Notes: a model not told the origin generated them from the sequence alone. DNA of 62,000 bases from Cryptomeria japonica (GCF_030272615.1 NC_081412.1:139826747-139888746); one strand, 5' to 3'; shown: positions 46,183 to 58,300, counted from the first letter of the stretch. Translations and numbers: made by a program.

Positions 46183-47854
46183 CCCCACCTTAAATGCAAC
46201 TTATGGAGTGAAATTATTATGCAAATGATGCAATAACCTAAATGATGATGCACTATGTAATATGCAAGATGCAATATGGGTTCCAACAACTAAGCCATGT
46301 TAGGTACCCATGTACAAAGCAAATGGTCTTCCACAAATCGAGGAATAGAGAAAAACCTATTGGAGAAAACTTCTCTCCAAAAGAGAAATGCAAATGAAGA
46401 TCAAGTGATAGAATGAGTGATGTCTAGAGGTCTCAACATCAATACACCCCAAGAACTACATCCATCACAAAGATACAATCGATCAGGGAGTCTCATAGGA
46501 ATCATAATAAGCAAATAGAATAAGTCCTGCTGTGAAAGAACAATTGGAAATCTGTCAATCTAGTACGAACCTGGAATTTATGAAGCAACAATTGATTTAC
46601 TAATGATTTGGAACTGAAATCAAGTGCAAAAATCAAAATAGCACCTTCCCAAGCGACAGTATCTCCAAATAACGTTTCAAGCTACCCATCAGATGATATC
46701 TAAAATAGATTGTACTTGGGGCTTCAAAGAAAAAAAGTGCATGGCTGGTTGTATAGAGCTCTTTGATACCTTTCCAACGCCCTTGGAATCACCAAAATCA
46801 GACTATTTGGGAAAATGTTATGACCTTGGGAGCCAAAAATGAAGATCTGATTTCAATTGATAAAAAATGGCACAAAATAGTAGATTTAGCAAAATGACCT
46901 GTTCCACCGGAGAGTACATTGAGCCAGCTTTCCAATGATATCTCATATCCGAAAAATTGACTCCGTATGCCCAAGTAACACTAGTTTGAGAAAAATAGCC
47001 TATTTGGAGCCTTTGGGGGTCAATGAGTGCTAAATCCCTTAGTCCCTAGGTGCTAGCTCCTGATTGGTCATATGGCCACAACTTAAGTAGTTAGAAAAAA
47101 AAAGGGTGCTTCGTCGGAGTGCCACCGGTAGAGTGGAGAAAGCAAACTAGAAGTGAGGCAGTGGTGGCAAGGGTTGGTGGTGCGCGAAGCCGCTAGAGAC
47201 TTCTACTAGAGCACCAGCCCATGGTTCTAGTAGAACTCCGCACTAAAAATAAAGCACTTAAAACCTTTTCATCCACAAATAAAATATAATAATTTTTTTC
47301 AAAAGGTTGACTAGTCAAAATCAAATCGTACTCGTGATGCCAGAATTGAGTGATGCTCTTAGATGTATAGGGATGATGTAGTGCCTACGCAAGAAGGCAG
47401 AATATTTGCCCGTATATGTCAATTCCAGCTGAATTTTCAAGTCGACCAGATGTGGCAAATGTTGACATAGGGAAGTATGACCCCTACGGTACGGATCCAT
47501 ACAATGCAATAATGATGAAATTTTTCTAAAGTCTCTCGAGGAAAGGTCTTAGAGTTCGACAATTGAAAAATCTGTCTTAGAGTTTTCAGGCCTTTTAGAT
47601 GGAATTGTGAGGTCAGATTTGCCCCAATGTGCCCCAAAAATTCAGCTCCCTTCTGTATCGACAACTTGCCCTATCTTCAAGCCCTTGTAATTTTGACAAA
47701 ATATGTTGAAATTTGATGAAACAAAAGCCAATCTTGAGTTTCATCGACACCCTAGATTCAACCGCGAGGTTAATCAAACCCCAGAGTGCACCCAACAAGA
47801 TCTTCAAACCATATGATCACACTCCAATATGGGAAGATGTATGCTGCCCATGAA
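46183..47854 (-). mobile_element. Non-coding interior of LTR element N
   Basis: It lies between the polypurine tract (46183-46192) and the primer site (47855-47866). No ORF above noise and no retroelement protein motif, so the element was non-autonomous. Confidence 0.7.
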
Positions 47855-47866
47855 GCTTTGATACCA
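47855..47866 (-). other. Primer-binding site of element N
   Basis: Minus strand reads TGGTATCAAAGC, one base from the copia/tRNA-Met site, directly abutting the LTR start at 47867. Confidence 0.8.
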
Positions 47867-49175
47867 TGTAGGAGTAGATAGGTGAGTCTTCAACACCCCC
47901 AAGGATCCCTTCTAGATGAAATAGCTTCCACAAGAGAGACTGGCAAGATAACTTGCATTAATAATGCATAGATTGATAATGGTTGAATATTTGTGTCACT
48001 CGGGGACGCGTCCCTAGGCCAAAATCCATTGTCTCCGTATCGGGGATGCCCCCCCTTTGGCCAAAAATAATTGCAATTTCCTAGGAAATGTCCTGGAAAC
48101 TTGGGGACGACATCGATTCTCAAGGGGGATGTCCCCCCTTTCCCCGAACAGTTGGGGACACTTGTGATGTCCCCTAAACTGTCCCAGGGACAGCTAGCCG
48201 TCCCCCCTTCTCCAAACACATCTAAACAAAAAAAGACTCAAATGCTTTAAGAAAAAAACATTTTTCATTTGTTTTTGTGGGCCCCCACACCTCAACAATA
48301 GTGCATACATTTTGATAAATTTCATACACATTTAACTACATATGTCAGTTCTAACTACAACAAGAAGTTTAAATAACACTGGAGATAGGTGCTGCAACAG
48401 TTCTGTGCAGGAAGCACAACTCAATATCACAAACACCCGAAACTTGGTAATGCATATGAAAGTGATTATAGGTCTGCGACACTGGATTTTAAACTGATAT
48501 GAGGCGCAAACATGTCTAAATCACTGCCAAAACCACTTAGAAATAATGAACAGCAGCCTGTTAGTAATTTTCACAAACCTTTAGAACTTCATAGTGTGTA
48601 AAAATGTGGTTGCAGGTCTGCAACATTGGACAGGTCTGATGTTTGCAGGTCAAAACAACTACAAAATTCATCAAACATCTTCCAAAAACATTGAAGAACA
48701 CCTCCCTACATTACCCAACAGCAACATACGCTACCAGAACCACCAAACAGCAACAAAGGGGCCAAGAAATGCAGGGAATCATAACCAACATTAATTTTCC
48801 CTATATTTTATACAGTCATTCCCTTTGCCATCTCCCAGCCGTCCCCAAAATTGGCAAAAAAATTGATTGAATATGAATACAAATGTACGATAGGCCTTGC
48901 TTATATAGGCAATGTATGAGGTTGGACTACACAAGATGCTGACATGTGTCTTAATCTTATGCAATGAGACAACTACCCTTGATACAAATATTAAATGTAT
49001 GATGCAAATAATTAAATGCCTAGATAACTAAAAGTAAATAATGAGACATGGCCCCGTTATAACTAAGTTCTAGAAATGACACCCAAGTAATAAGAATAAC
49101 TAACTTAAGATGCAAGCTAGGACCTAAGTAAACATGTGAATAGGTTCCCACTAATTATTAGATAGGAAATTAAAT
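47867..49175 (-). repeat. 5' LTR of element N, interrupted by a hAT-type insertion
   Basis: Matches 29663-30038 plus 46108-46170. Interrupted at 47991-48866. Its outer end is lost: similarity stops near 49175, before the TAACACTAACA terminus. Confidence 0.8.
47991..48866. mobile_element. GC-rich hAT-type element inserted in an LTR, with empty-site comparison
   Basis: Flanked by identical TTGAATAT (47983-47990 and 48867-48874). The paralogous LTR at 29663-30038 lacks the 876 bp and has a site close to a single copy (GGTTGAATAT...GAATACAAATG). The left end TTGTGTCACTCGGGGACGCG and the right end, AATTTTTTTGCC reversed, show little terminal symmetry. The interior has GGGGACGCGTCCC and GGGGACGGC words like the element at 27963. 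No transposase. Confidence 0.85.
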
Positions 49176-49982
49176 CTGAATGTTAAATTGTAAGAAACTA
49201 TGTATGATGTGTGTGCTAAAGTCCAAGTGATGAAAATGTAGATATCATTTTGGATATGTCAGTACATGGCTAAGTAATTAAGAATTTAAGAGAATTAGAT
49301 TGGACCTGAAACATTTTGTAGTACCAAATTGAGGGAATACAATTTACTCTCAATAAATTACATACTTTCTATAACTGATTTGCTGAGTGGCATACAACAA
49401 TGAGGTGAACTATCAAAGCCACACAAGATATTAACCTAGAGCTTTCCTAAGTGGCATATCATTGCTTTGGAGGATTTGTAGATTGAGAAACTACATAATA
49501 CATCATTCAATAAGCTTAGGATCAGAAGTGTTGCTTAAAAGGAGATGAACCTAGCACTGACAAGTGCAGTGGTTTATTAAGTAGAAATAACTCTCTTGCA
49601 AAGCAATGAGGTTGAAGTAGTATATTTGCCAATAGTAAGGAAATCCATAGTATCAGATTACAAAACCAAGGTGAAAATTAAACAGTTGGACTTGCGTTCT
49701 CTCTTGCCACACAATTTGGGTGGAGAATCCACCAGATTGAAATGGTGTTCTTTGAAGGGTATCTCTGATATTGAAAATATACAAAACAGTTGTAAAAATT
49801 GAACAGTTAACTTGTGTTCTTGCTCCCTATACAATTTAAATGGAGGATCCAACAGATGGATGTGAAGAATAATCAAATGAAATGAACATCTATGCACACT
49901 TGGCTTGATCCATAATTAACTTGGAGTCTTGGATATTTTGCACATTTCTTTAACACAAATTCTAGTTTAATTATGTACTCAT
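49176..49982. other. No gene seen
   Basis: Contains a local duplication: CAGTTGGACTTGCGTTCTCTCTTGCC...ACAATTTGGGTGGAGAATCCA (about 49681) recurs as CAGTTAACTTGTGTTCTTGCTCCC...ACAATTTAAATGGAGGATCCA (about 49802). Nothing else supported. Confidence 0.5.
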
Positions 49983-50689
49983 TGTAATGTCCTGTGCCAA
50001 ATCACTTATGCAAATCCTAATTTTAACCTTCTAGAATCACTTCTTATTTGGGACAATAATATTTGGTTCTAATATTTAAATCAGATCTTAAACAACTCAG
50101 ATTTAATTCACTATTCATACATTATTATTATCACATTCTAATCAGAAAATTACAGATGATAGTCTCCTGATCTATGTATTATTACAAATAAAGATTGAAT
50201 TATATTCAAATGGTTTGCAATATTGGAAATTACAACATTATTAAGCTTTCATGTTCATACCCACAACAATAGCATATCAAACCAATACAATGCAACTGAA
50301 ATCTGTGATCAATACAGCTCCAATGTAAACTTTGGATTGAGATCCCTTTCTAGCCAAAGGGGTTTCATCCTCTAATCTCCATGCTTGAACACAAATGCTC
50401 AATTACTTAGTGGACAGGGGTTTGTGTAAAGTGATAGATGATCCCTGAATGGATATGTTCACCTTTTTATTTCCATTACAACAATAGTAGGTCTGCACAA
50501 TATGAATCGACATCTTCCAATTTAAACAATGATTATGCGTTGGAAAAATCCCACCTTTGAAAGTTATGGCACCAAAACATACTACTAAATGACATTATGA
50601 CACGTGTTGGGGAATCAAAGTGTAGGGGTTGGGAGTACCACAAAACTCAAACCACAGGGTGGGGCGTTGGGTGTTGACTGTTGTGCAAA
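49983..50689. mobile_element. Possible LTR remnant starting TGTAATGTCC
   Basis: The start TGTAATGTCCTGTGCC resembles the LTR starts at 7485 and 52187. It is AT-rich with AATAAAGATTG. The other end is not defined and no coding is seen. Confidence 0.3.
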
Positions 50690-51420
50690 AAACATGCTAG
50701 TAAGAACAGGTTTCAGAAGTTTGAAAAATACAAAAGAAATAAGTTTCCTCTAACAACAAATCTAGGAAACGTGTAATACAAGGAGTGCAAGAATTAGTAT
50801 GATGCTTTGCCACAATAAGTCTCTGTGTAGCTACATATGCTCCTGCATTGTTTGGTAATTCATCTACCAACCCTTCCCAATATGGGTTCTTCGCCAAATT
50901 GAAGGGTAAATTATTATAGTACCATAAGTTTACTGCTACCATTTAGCCTCATGGTGTTTTTCCTTATTCCAAGCGGTTCCTTCAAGTGAGGGTTGTGCTC
51001 CTGAATCATTGCATAGAATAAAGAAATTTGGCGATGATGAAGGAACATGGTTAGAAGTAGAAATAGAACCATCAAAACTCTTGCCAATAGAGGAATGTGG
51101 ATGACAAATGTTTGGTGTTGGGGTTACAGAGGAATGCACAGATGCATTTTAATTCATCTCTGTCGCTATTGCTTCCTTTGTTCTACTTTTCCACTTTTTC
51201 CCATTCAAACTCAGCAAGTAGGGCATTCATCTCTCTTGCAACCTCTTCAGGCACCTGAGGGCATGCGTTAACATTTTGTTTAGGTATTTTAGTAAGGTGG
51301 TATTTTAATCTATTTTGTCCCTCCTGTCATAGGTTGCTTGCATTCATTACAAGTGACTTGGCCCTTGATAGCTCCCCGTGTCCCATACTTCCATTCAGGA
51401 TATTTTTTACCACTCATTTG
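50690..51420 (-). pseudogene. Second hAT transposase fossil (N-terminal half)
   Basis: The minus strand reads KYPEWKYGTRGAIKGQVTCN then ECKQPMTGG, a BED-type zinc finger, then a NVNACPQVPEEVAREMN-like linker. Further on is the N-terminal hAT block NLWYYNNLPFNLAKNPYWEG then LVDELPNNAGAYV. Frameshifts and stops separate the blocks. It is distinct from the fossil at 2505-4195. No terminal repeats found. Confidence 0.7.
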
Positions 51421-51441
51421 TGTTGAACTTGACGTTGCTTA

Positions 51442-51525
51442 TTGTGCTGTGTTTCTGGATTCAACTGCGTCTAATTTATTTGCATCATAATTACAGAAGC
51501 AGTTGAATCCAGAAGCACAACACTA
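51442..51525. repeat. 27-bp inverted repeat with 30-bp loop
   Basis: The arms TTGTGCTGTGTTTCTGGATT-CAACTGC (51442-51468) and GCAGTTGAATCCAGAAGCAC-AACACTA (51499-51525) pair at about 24 of 27 positions. It lies just upstream, in minus orientation, of the hAT BED finger. Confidence 0.85.
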
Positions 51526-52172
51526 TGGAAATTTAATATCTCTGCTTGACATTGCTGTTTTAACATGAAGAAAAAATTAGTAGGGTTTTGCAAGCAGCAA
51601 TCAAAATGATAATCATTTATTGAAAATAAATAGAATGCAAATAGAAGCTAAAAGTGTTAGGAAATAAGGGATGAAGGGAAATGAAATTCTTTTGACAGCA
51701 TGTCCCCAAAATCTTCATTTATATTTTTTAAAATTTTAAATAAGAAGAAGAAAATAATAGTGTTGCTTCTTTGATGATTTCATCAACTTTGAATTCTTAA
51801 AAATTCTCTTCTCAAATTGTCATCTTGCCATGTTGATGCTTGGCCAGGTGAAATGGGTGAATAAGAGCAAAAAATAATGAATTTCCACTTTAAAAAGCGT
51901 GGCTATGTATGTTAAGGTGCTACAAGAATTTGAGCTTAGGACTCAGGAGTCTGAGCTTGAGACTTGGCAAGTCTTGATGCTGGACTTGGCCAAGTACTTG
52001 GCTAGACTCAATGTGCGAGCCTGGTTGACTTGCTGGATAGACTTTCAAGTTTGCTAAGTACTTGGTGAATCCTAAAACTATGGTCTAACCCATGTGATAT
52101 ACACATCCCAAGGTTCCCTTGGTGTGTAATGTCCCATTTTTGGAACAACGCAATATAATCCCAAAATATAAT
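51526..52172. other. Gene-free interval left of an LTR
   Basis: It includes an ACTTGGC-rich stretch (51950-52060, repeated GACTTGGC/CAAGTACTTGG words). It is probably the interior of the element whose 5' LTR is at 52187, but no coding is recognised. Confidence 0.4.
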
Positions 52173-52184
52173 GCTCTGATACCA
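52173..52184 (-). other. Primer-binding site
   Basis: Minus strand TGGTATCAGAGC, 2 nt from the LTR at 52187. Confidence 0.85.
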
Positions 52185-52186
52185 CT

Positions 52187-53793
52187 TGTAATGTCCCCTT
52201 TTAAGATAACTAGGAATTATGGGACAATTACTTGAATTCCTTATAATTACAATATCTTGTTTTGCAATAAACTTGTGTAATTGATAATATGAATATAATT
52301 ATATAATAATCAATGTTACTTGCTACCACAGATTTGTACAATTTTGAGCATGCTTAAGTGAATTGATGTAATTTCAGTAAGTGTAACGATCACCTAGGAT
52401 CTCTGCTATGTCCAATATGGCAATATAAATATGCAATGAGATAGAATATGATATTGCTTATAGCAATATGGATTTGCTGTCTCTGATATAAACACTTAAA
52501 CCATGCAATATCTGATCCATATTATTGCTTATAGTGATATAGTTGCTGTGTCTGATCTTATGTATTAACTTGCAATAATAATGTTGATGGTGTGTCTGAT
52601 ATGTGTTATTCTCCCTTTCAATTAATGGTGCCATCTTAGATATATAGTTATGTACTTGCAACTGATTTAGCCAAATAGGCAATTGCTCAAATGAGCAGAT
52701 TCAGTTAAGGATAAGATATAAATAAGATTCCAAATAGATGATGCTGGTTGAAGTGATAATGAATGCCTTCTTATATCTTGTAATTGAAATGATAAGTCAC
52801 TTTGCAAAAGACATGACTCACGCCTATCCATCATCGCCTCCCTTTTTAATACTAATCACATCCCTTCATGTTGCCTTCATATATAATCGGTGTCTGATTA
52901 ATGTAATCGCTGACAACTAATTATTATTGTGCCTTCTCATAACTTAATCGCAATTGCTGACCATTACATCGATTATTGTATCTTCTCTAATCATCAATTA
53001 GATATTCTTGACAATGTAGTTAGGGGATGTTGATCATTATAACAATCACTGTTACTTTATATGAATCCCTGGCTTATTGATCTCTGTTATTATTGATGAT
53101 TAATCTTCTCCTTGAATTGACTAACAATATCCATGGGAATTGTAATCAATAGTTAAGATATTTATCTTAATCGATTAATGATGCTTATCTATCATCTTCT
53201 TTGATATTACTTAACCCATCAATGCTTGATGATTATCATGTAATTAGTTAATCGACTATCATGCAGTTTGATATAGATTTTATGGATGTTATCTTCTTCC
53301 CATACTTAGTCAATATTCTGGTAATTGTGGTAATTGCTTTCAACCCTCATTCCTTGATAGAGATCAATGGTCTCTTAATCATAATTGACATCTAACATCA
53401 TTCGCTGTCAATACCGATCATTCTTATCATAATAACTTTGATTGACTATCTTCTTATATGCTTTCCTTAGTTGATCGATCTATCTTATTTCTGATAATAT
53501 ACGCTTTCTGTTCTTTACCTATGGTATGCCTTCATGTTTGCTTACTATCCTTCTTGGAAGGGTGATCATCATCTTGGACTAGTCCTTATTCCTTCCAATG
53601 TAAGTAGGAAAATTGTCCTATTCATAAGACTTCACAATTTTCCGGTTGCTTTTATTCTTCGACTAACAATTGGCCATGTACATCTACTTCTAACTTCCTA
53701 TTAACTAGATATAGGTGTTCAAGGACTTCCACTCCTTGACCACAAATTGTTTATTGTTGGCTAGCTCTCTTGGTTAAAGATGGGGGCATTACA
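52187..53793 (-). mobile_element. 5' LTR of a TGTAATGTCCCC-type element
   Basis: Starts TGTAATGTCCCC and ends GGGGGCATTACA, near-perfect 12-bp inverted ends over about 1607 bp, and adjoins a primer site. Similar in type to the LTRs at 5467-8930 and to the remnant near 26700. No matching 3' LTR or TSD was found to the left. Confidence 0.8.
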
Positions 53794-54629
53794 AGGTGCA
53801 CCACAAATAAATATTACTTTTACATTACAAGCATTATCAGAGTGTACAACACACCTTTCCCAATAACCTGAATGCTGGAAAGAGTAATGGAGAGTTTATC
53901 TTAGAATGGCAAAGTGGAACTCAGCTAAGTGGGTGTTTTGATGTGCATTGTTCTTTGCATTTTGACATGGAGCAAGCTCTAACAACTTATGTTTGCCATG
54001 TTAGACAGATGCAGATTGCTCAAGTTGTTGTCAATATTAAATTGACATCTTGGCATTTGTTTCACATGGGTTTTATTTACTTGTTCTTCTCTCTGTCACA
54101 TATTTTTGCCCATCCACGTCTTTCTGGTTTTCTTTAAATATTTATCCCTTGTTTTATATTTGTCTTCTGGGATTTGATGGTTTTTTAGCCAGTTAAGATA
54201 TTGTTCTTAGTTTCTCTAAAAAAAGTTTATTTTTTTAAAATTATTCTGTCACTTCTCTCTGTCTACTCAATTATGATCACACATGTGACAACTGTTCTCT
54301 AAATTTTTCTCTTAATTTTTAATTTCATGATAGTATGTGCTTCCAACATAATTTTGGAAATACAGCTCGCAATGCCACTTGTCATCTATCTTGAACTTAA
54401 CGTAAATTGATATCAGAGAGATTTCCAGTTCATAAATTATTGTCTTCTTTGGATGGTCATCTCTGTAAACAGCAACCTGCCCGATACTGAGATCAAATTG
54501 CAATAATTGAAAGAAACAATACGGGCAACAATTTTTTCTTTGCTTTCTAAATCTAAGTGAGGTCATGGGCCCTTGTTAAATGCAGCGTGGTGTAATATTT
54601 GTCACTTAACTAGTGTGTGTCTGATCCAG
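53794..54629 (+). other. 3' part of the giant intron, no element recognised
   Basis: AT-rich. It ends with TTGTCACTTAACTAGTGTGTGTCTGATCCAG as the acceptor of the exon at 54630. Confidence 0.5.
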
Positions 54630-54772
54630 GGAGCATAGCGGTGCAGTGACTTGCCTATCCATTGCTGATGAACGGTTTCTGATCAGTGGTTCTTCTCTTG
54701 GAAGTCTATCTGTTGCTGATGTGGTCTCTGGGCAAAAAGTGGCTTCTCTTAGACAGCCCACTGCACCAACAG
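54630..54772 (+). CDS. F-box/WD40 repeat protein, next internal exon
   Basis: A 143-bp exon. The first G completes the Arg codon started at 29486-29487. It then reads EHSGAVTCLSIADERFLISG, SSLGSLSVADVVSGQKVASL and RQPTAPT, ending with the first base of a Gly-type codon before the donor GTATAT at 54773. The HSGAVTCL...LISGSSLGSLSVAD pattern is a WD40 blade and follows directly on the previous exon in the family's order. The next exon was not found in the remaining 7.2 kb, so a further long intron follows. Confidence 0.82.
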
Positions 54773-57564
54773 GTATATATTATGCTATTAGCTGGGAGTT
54801 GACCAGACTATTTCTTGGTTTAACTATGACCTTTTTTCCTCTTATTTAATATCACTGATGGACAATAATAACTAGATCGATTAGCCAATCATCTTCTTGG
54901 AAATGCTATTTTGTTATTTATTTCTACTTAGCATTTATGCACTGATGTAACTTAAGTTGACAAACATCACATGGTTTATATATCACTTGCTGTGTCTTCA
55001 CTTTTATTTCAAGTTCGAAATTGATAGTGCTTTCAATACCCTTTGATGTTTATCAATAGTAGGAGTATTCAAATTCATCATATACTCCTGCAGAGCTTTG
55101 AAATCATACTTTCCTATGGTGAATTCTCCCATTGCAATTCTTAACCTGATTTCATTTTTACCCTATGTTTAACTTGAGGTCTAGGTTTCATTATGGGGCT
55201 AAAGATTAATCAAGGTTACAAGGTATCTCTTATTGAACTTGGGTACGTCCAGTATTTTGGAAATCTCTTGAAATGCTAATTGCTTGGTACAAGAAGGTTT
55301 GTGTAGCTGTAACTTGTAATTGTAGGAGTCAATAATGCTCTAATTATTCACGTGGTTGTAACTAAGACTTGTATTGGATTAAATAGATGCTTTAATTTTA
55401 CTACTGGCGTTCTTACAGTTTATGTTTTCCCTCTTTCTGTTTATATTTTACTGCTGGCGTTCTTGTGTTAATTTCATAGTTAACAGGAGAGTAGTTTGTA
55501 TTAACCTTTGTCTCATAGAATTTATTCCCCAGTCATTTCTGCGAGTGAATGACATTGTTTTAGCATATCACCTTAAATCTTAGAAGAACATTTTACTTTT
55601 CTGTTTTGATCACATTAAATCTCATTCATTATATGTCTCTGCATGAGTTGTGCGCGTCCACTTCTTATTTAATAATTTTTTGTACATTTTTAATAAGAAA
55701 GTATGACTCATGTGTATCCTCTGTCAACCAATATGTGGGTATCTTTTCCTTTTTTCTCTAATAAAGAACAAGTCAATTGGGTAGAATTTGTTGTTGAATG
55801 TTATTCTTAGCTTTTGGGTATTTATAATATTGTGATCATATTCGTACTGATTACCATGGATACTCTACTCTCATTCTGTGACTGTGACCTATTTTCACAC
55901 TAATTTCTGGTCCCTGATTGTACCGAGGTTCTCAGCTATTCATTGATCCATGATAGCTGTTAGGACCTAGATTTTGGGGATCATTGCTTTAGAATTGGGT
56001 AAATTTCAACTGGGGCTTTCTCTAGGGCTTTTCTACCCTTTATACTACAAAATTGGTATTTGCATGATTTTTGGGTATATAATAGAGACCACAGACCTAA
56101 AATATGATTTAAGGCTATCAACAGATAAAACTACTTCTCTGTATTTTGATGTAGGGGCTCTTCTGGCTGTAATTGTTTATATCTTGTATTTGTGCTCTCT
56201 AACTTGCTGGTTTTGTATGTAATAAATTGCTGAATGCTTTTGGGATGTCAATCTAATAGGAAAACCAAAACCCTAATAATTGGATGCATTTGCAAATTTA
56301 TAAATGGTATTTTTTTGTCAAGTATCTTGGATATTCATAGAGCTGAAACTAATTTACAATATCTGTTAACATAGTCATTCACTCTAGCACCTTTTTGCCC
56401 ATGCCTTTTCCACTCTCACACCAAACCTTATCTTCCTCCCAAACCAGCAATTTCTTGCCCCAGCCATCCAGAGGTTGATGAACTGATTGGCAAATTTCAT
56501 GGATATTCAATTGTAAGATTCATCAACATCGATTTGTTTTTAGAACTTTCTTGTTTACAAATTCTGTGCTTATTTGAATAAATTTTAAGACTTCAAACTA
56601 TGATATAAACACAATGACTGTGGCTGATTTCTAACACCAAAGAATCCTTATACAAGAGTTAGGATGCTCACACTCATGCCTACATCCATTGCATCTATTA
56701 ATTTACGCTCCCAAACATGATGCTATGTACATGTGGATGTTTAATATATCCATCAAACCATAGTACCACCAAGAGTATGATTATTTGAGGTTAATTCCAA
56801 CAAGCATATGTTGCAAGGAACAAGAACTATGCTCAGAGATTGCTTCATATAGCTAATCACTCTTACATGCAGCAAGAATCCCCAGCAAAGAAATAAAATA
56901 AACAAGTAATAGAAAGGACATTCCTGGAAAAGAGGATCATCACAAGTTTTTAACCCTAGAGAAACCCACTATCAAGTTGGAAGAAAGCTTCATCAAGAAT
57001 CCGCTATCAATCAATTTTGTACAAGCTTGCTTCTTTCATGAGGGCCTTTAAGAACACAAATCTAGGATCCTAACACTTGCACCAAATGAAATCTGTTTAA
57101 CATAGCCAAATTATCTTTATAATTCATGGCAATGGATTGCAACCTTTGGTTGCCACATCATCTAGGAATAGAATTGGAACACAATCAACGATTCTCAAAT
57201 TGATTTACTTTTGAGCTTTCCTAATCTCCATTCTTGCAAGAAGATCCTATGAATGGCTAGCACATACATGATACAACTATGGGTGTGTTCATGCCAAAGG
57301 GTTGGTACGTGAGTTGACTTAGAGGCAACTGAATGTCTCCCATGCAAAGAGCCTGAAAAAGAAGCAATATAACTCCTCTGACGAATTTTAAGTTATTCTG
57401 TTTTGTCTTGTAAGGGATGTATTCAATTACTGCCAAAATCCTTTACTGTTATTTGACACGATCATGGAAAGTTCACACGTGGTCAAAAGTTAAAACCATT
57501 GAAGGAGTTTGACTGTGGTCAAAACTATTGAATGAATTCTACTACAGCTGAAACAATTACCTGT
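54773..57564 (+). other. Following intron, no exon or element recognised
   Basis: AT-rich sequence without a supported gene. A short duplication TTTTACTACTGGCGTTCTTxx (about 55396) and TTTTACTGCTGGCGTTCTTG (about 55446) is visible. Confidence 0.5.
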
Positions 57565-58300
57565 ATTATGATATTGTTATCAGGATTCAATTTTGTAGTT
57601 TTTGAGTCAAACCCATTGACCCCTGTTTCATGAGTAGTGGTTGATAAGGACAACACTTGCTGAAGGTTTTGCAAATAGGGTTGCAATCTAAGTGGGTTTA
57701 ATCTAAGAGGAAACTCCATGGTTTAGGATGCTTGAGTTGGAGTAGTACTGGGATGGGTGACCTCTTGGGAAGGCCCAATGCAATGAGTGCTAAATGGACC
57801 ATTCATTCTTATGAGAGATGGGTTCTTGTGAACCACTACTCATGAAACATCGGTCAATGAGTTTGACTCAAAAACTACACAATTTAATCCTGATAACAAT
57901 ATCATAATTTGACTTGCTGTGGAAAATACCTCCTACTTATCAATTGATGAGCTAAAGGGGCTTTATAATCAATGGTTCATAAGGAACAACACTTGTTGAA
58001 GGTTTGCAAATGGGGTTGCAAGCTATGTGGGATTAACCTTGGAGGAAACTCTGTGGTTAACAGTTGGAGTAGTACTGGGATGGGTGACTTTCCAAGAAGG
58101 CTCAATGCTTAACCTCTGTGAGCATCACCTAGATGCAATGATTGCTAAGTGGACCATTCATTCGCATTAGAGATGGGTTCTCGTGAACCACTACTCATGA
58201 AACATGGGTTAATGAGTTTGACTCAAAAATTACACGGTTGAATCCTGATAACAGTATCGTAATTGGACTTGCTGTGGAAAATACCTCCTACTTATCAATT
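57565..58300. repeat. Dimeric 5S-rRNA-related repeat with 76-bp inverted arms
   Basis: Two units about 355 bp apart contain 5S-like segments (about 57678-57785 and 58011-58110). The word AGTAGTACTGGGATGGGTGA matches the 3' part of plant 5S rRNA, including the internal promoter region. Both units share ACAACACTTG-TGAAGGTTT upstream and GACTTGCTGTGGAAAATACC then TCCTACTTATCAATT downstream. In addition 57565-57640 is the reverse complement of 57833-57908. The layout suggests a 5S-derived SINE or a Cassandra-like element. No tRNA-Met primer site lies between the units, so Cassandra is not shown. It is not an intact 5S gene. Confidence 0.75.

Larger units (their letters stand above)
29488..54629 (+). 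other. 25.1-kb intron of the F-box/WD40 gene
   Basis: It joins two phase-matched exons (AG|G). It runs from GT at 29488 to AG at 54628-54629, 25,142 bp. Almost all of it is transposon: the five-level nest at 29663-49175, a hAT fossil, and an LTR at 52187-53793. Conifer genes are known for long, repeat-filled introns. Whether the gene is still spliced is not shown by the sequence. Confidence 0.75.

Noticed and set aside
54312-54566. 84-codon minus-strand ORF in the intron just before the second WD40 exon
   Set aside because: No recognisable motif, opposite strand to the gene, and no supporting signals.
57678-58110. Functional 5S rRNA genes
   Set aside because: Only the 3' half matches well; the 5' half is diverged, and the second unit carries an extra segment in its 3' end.
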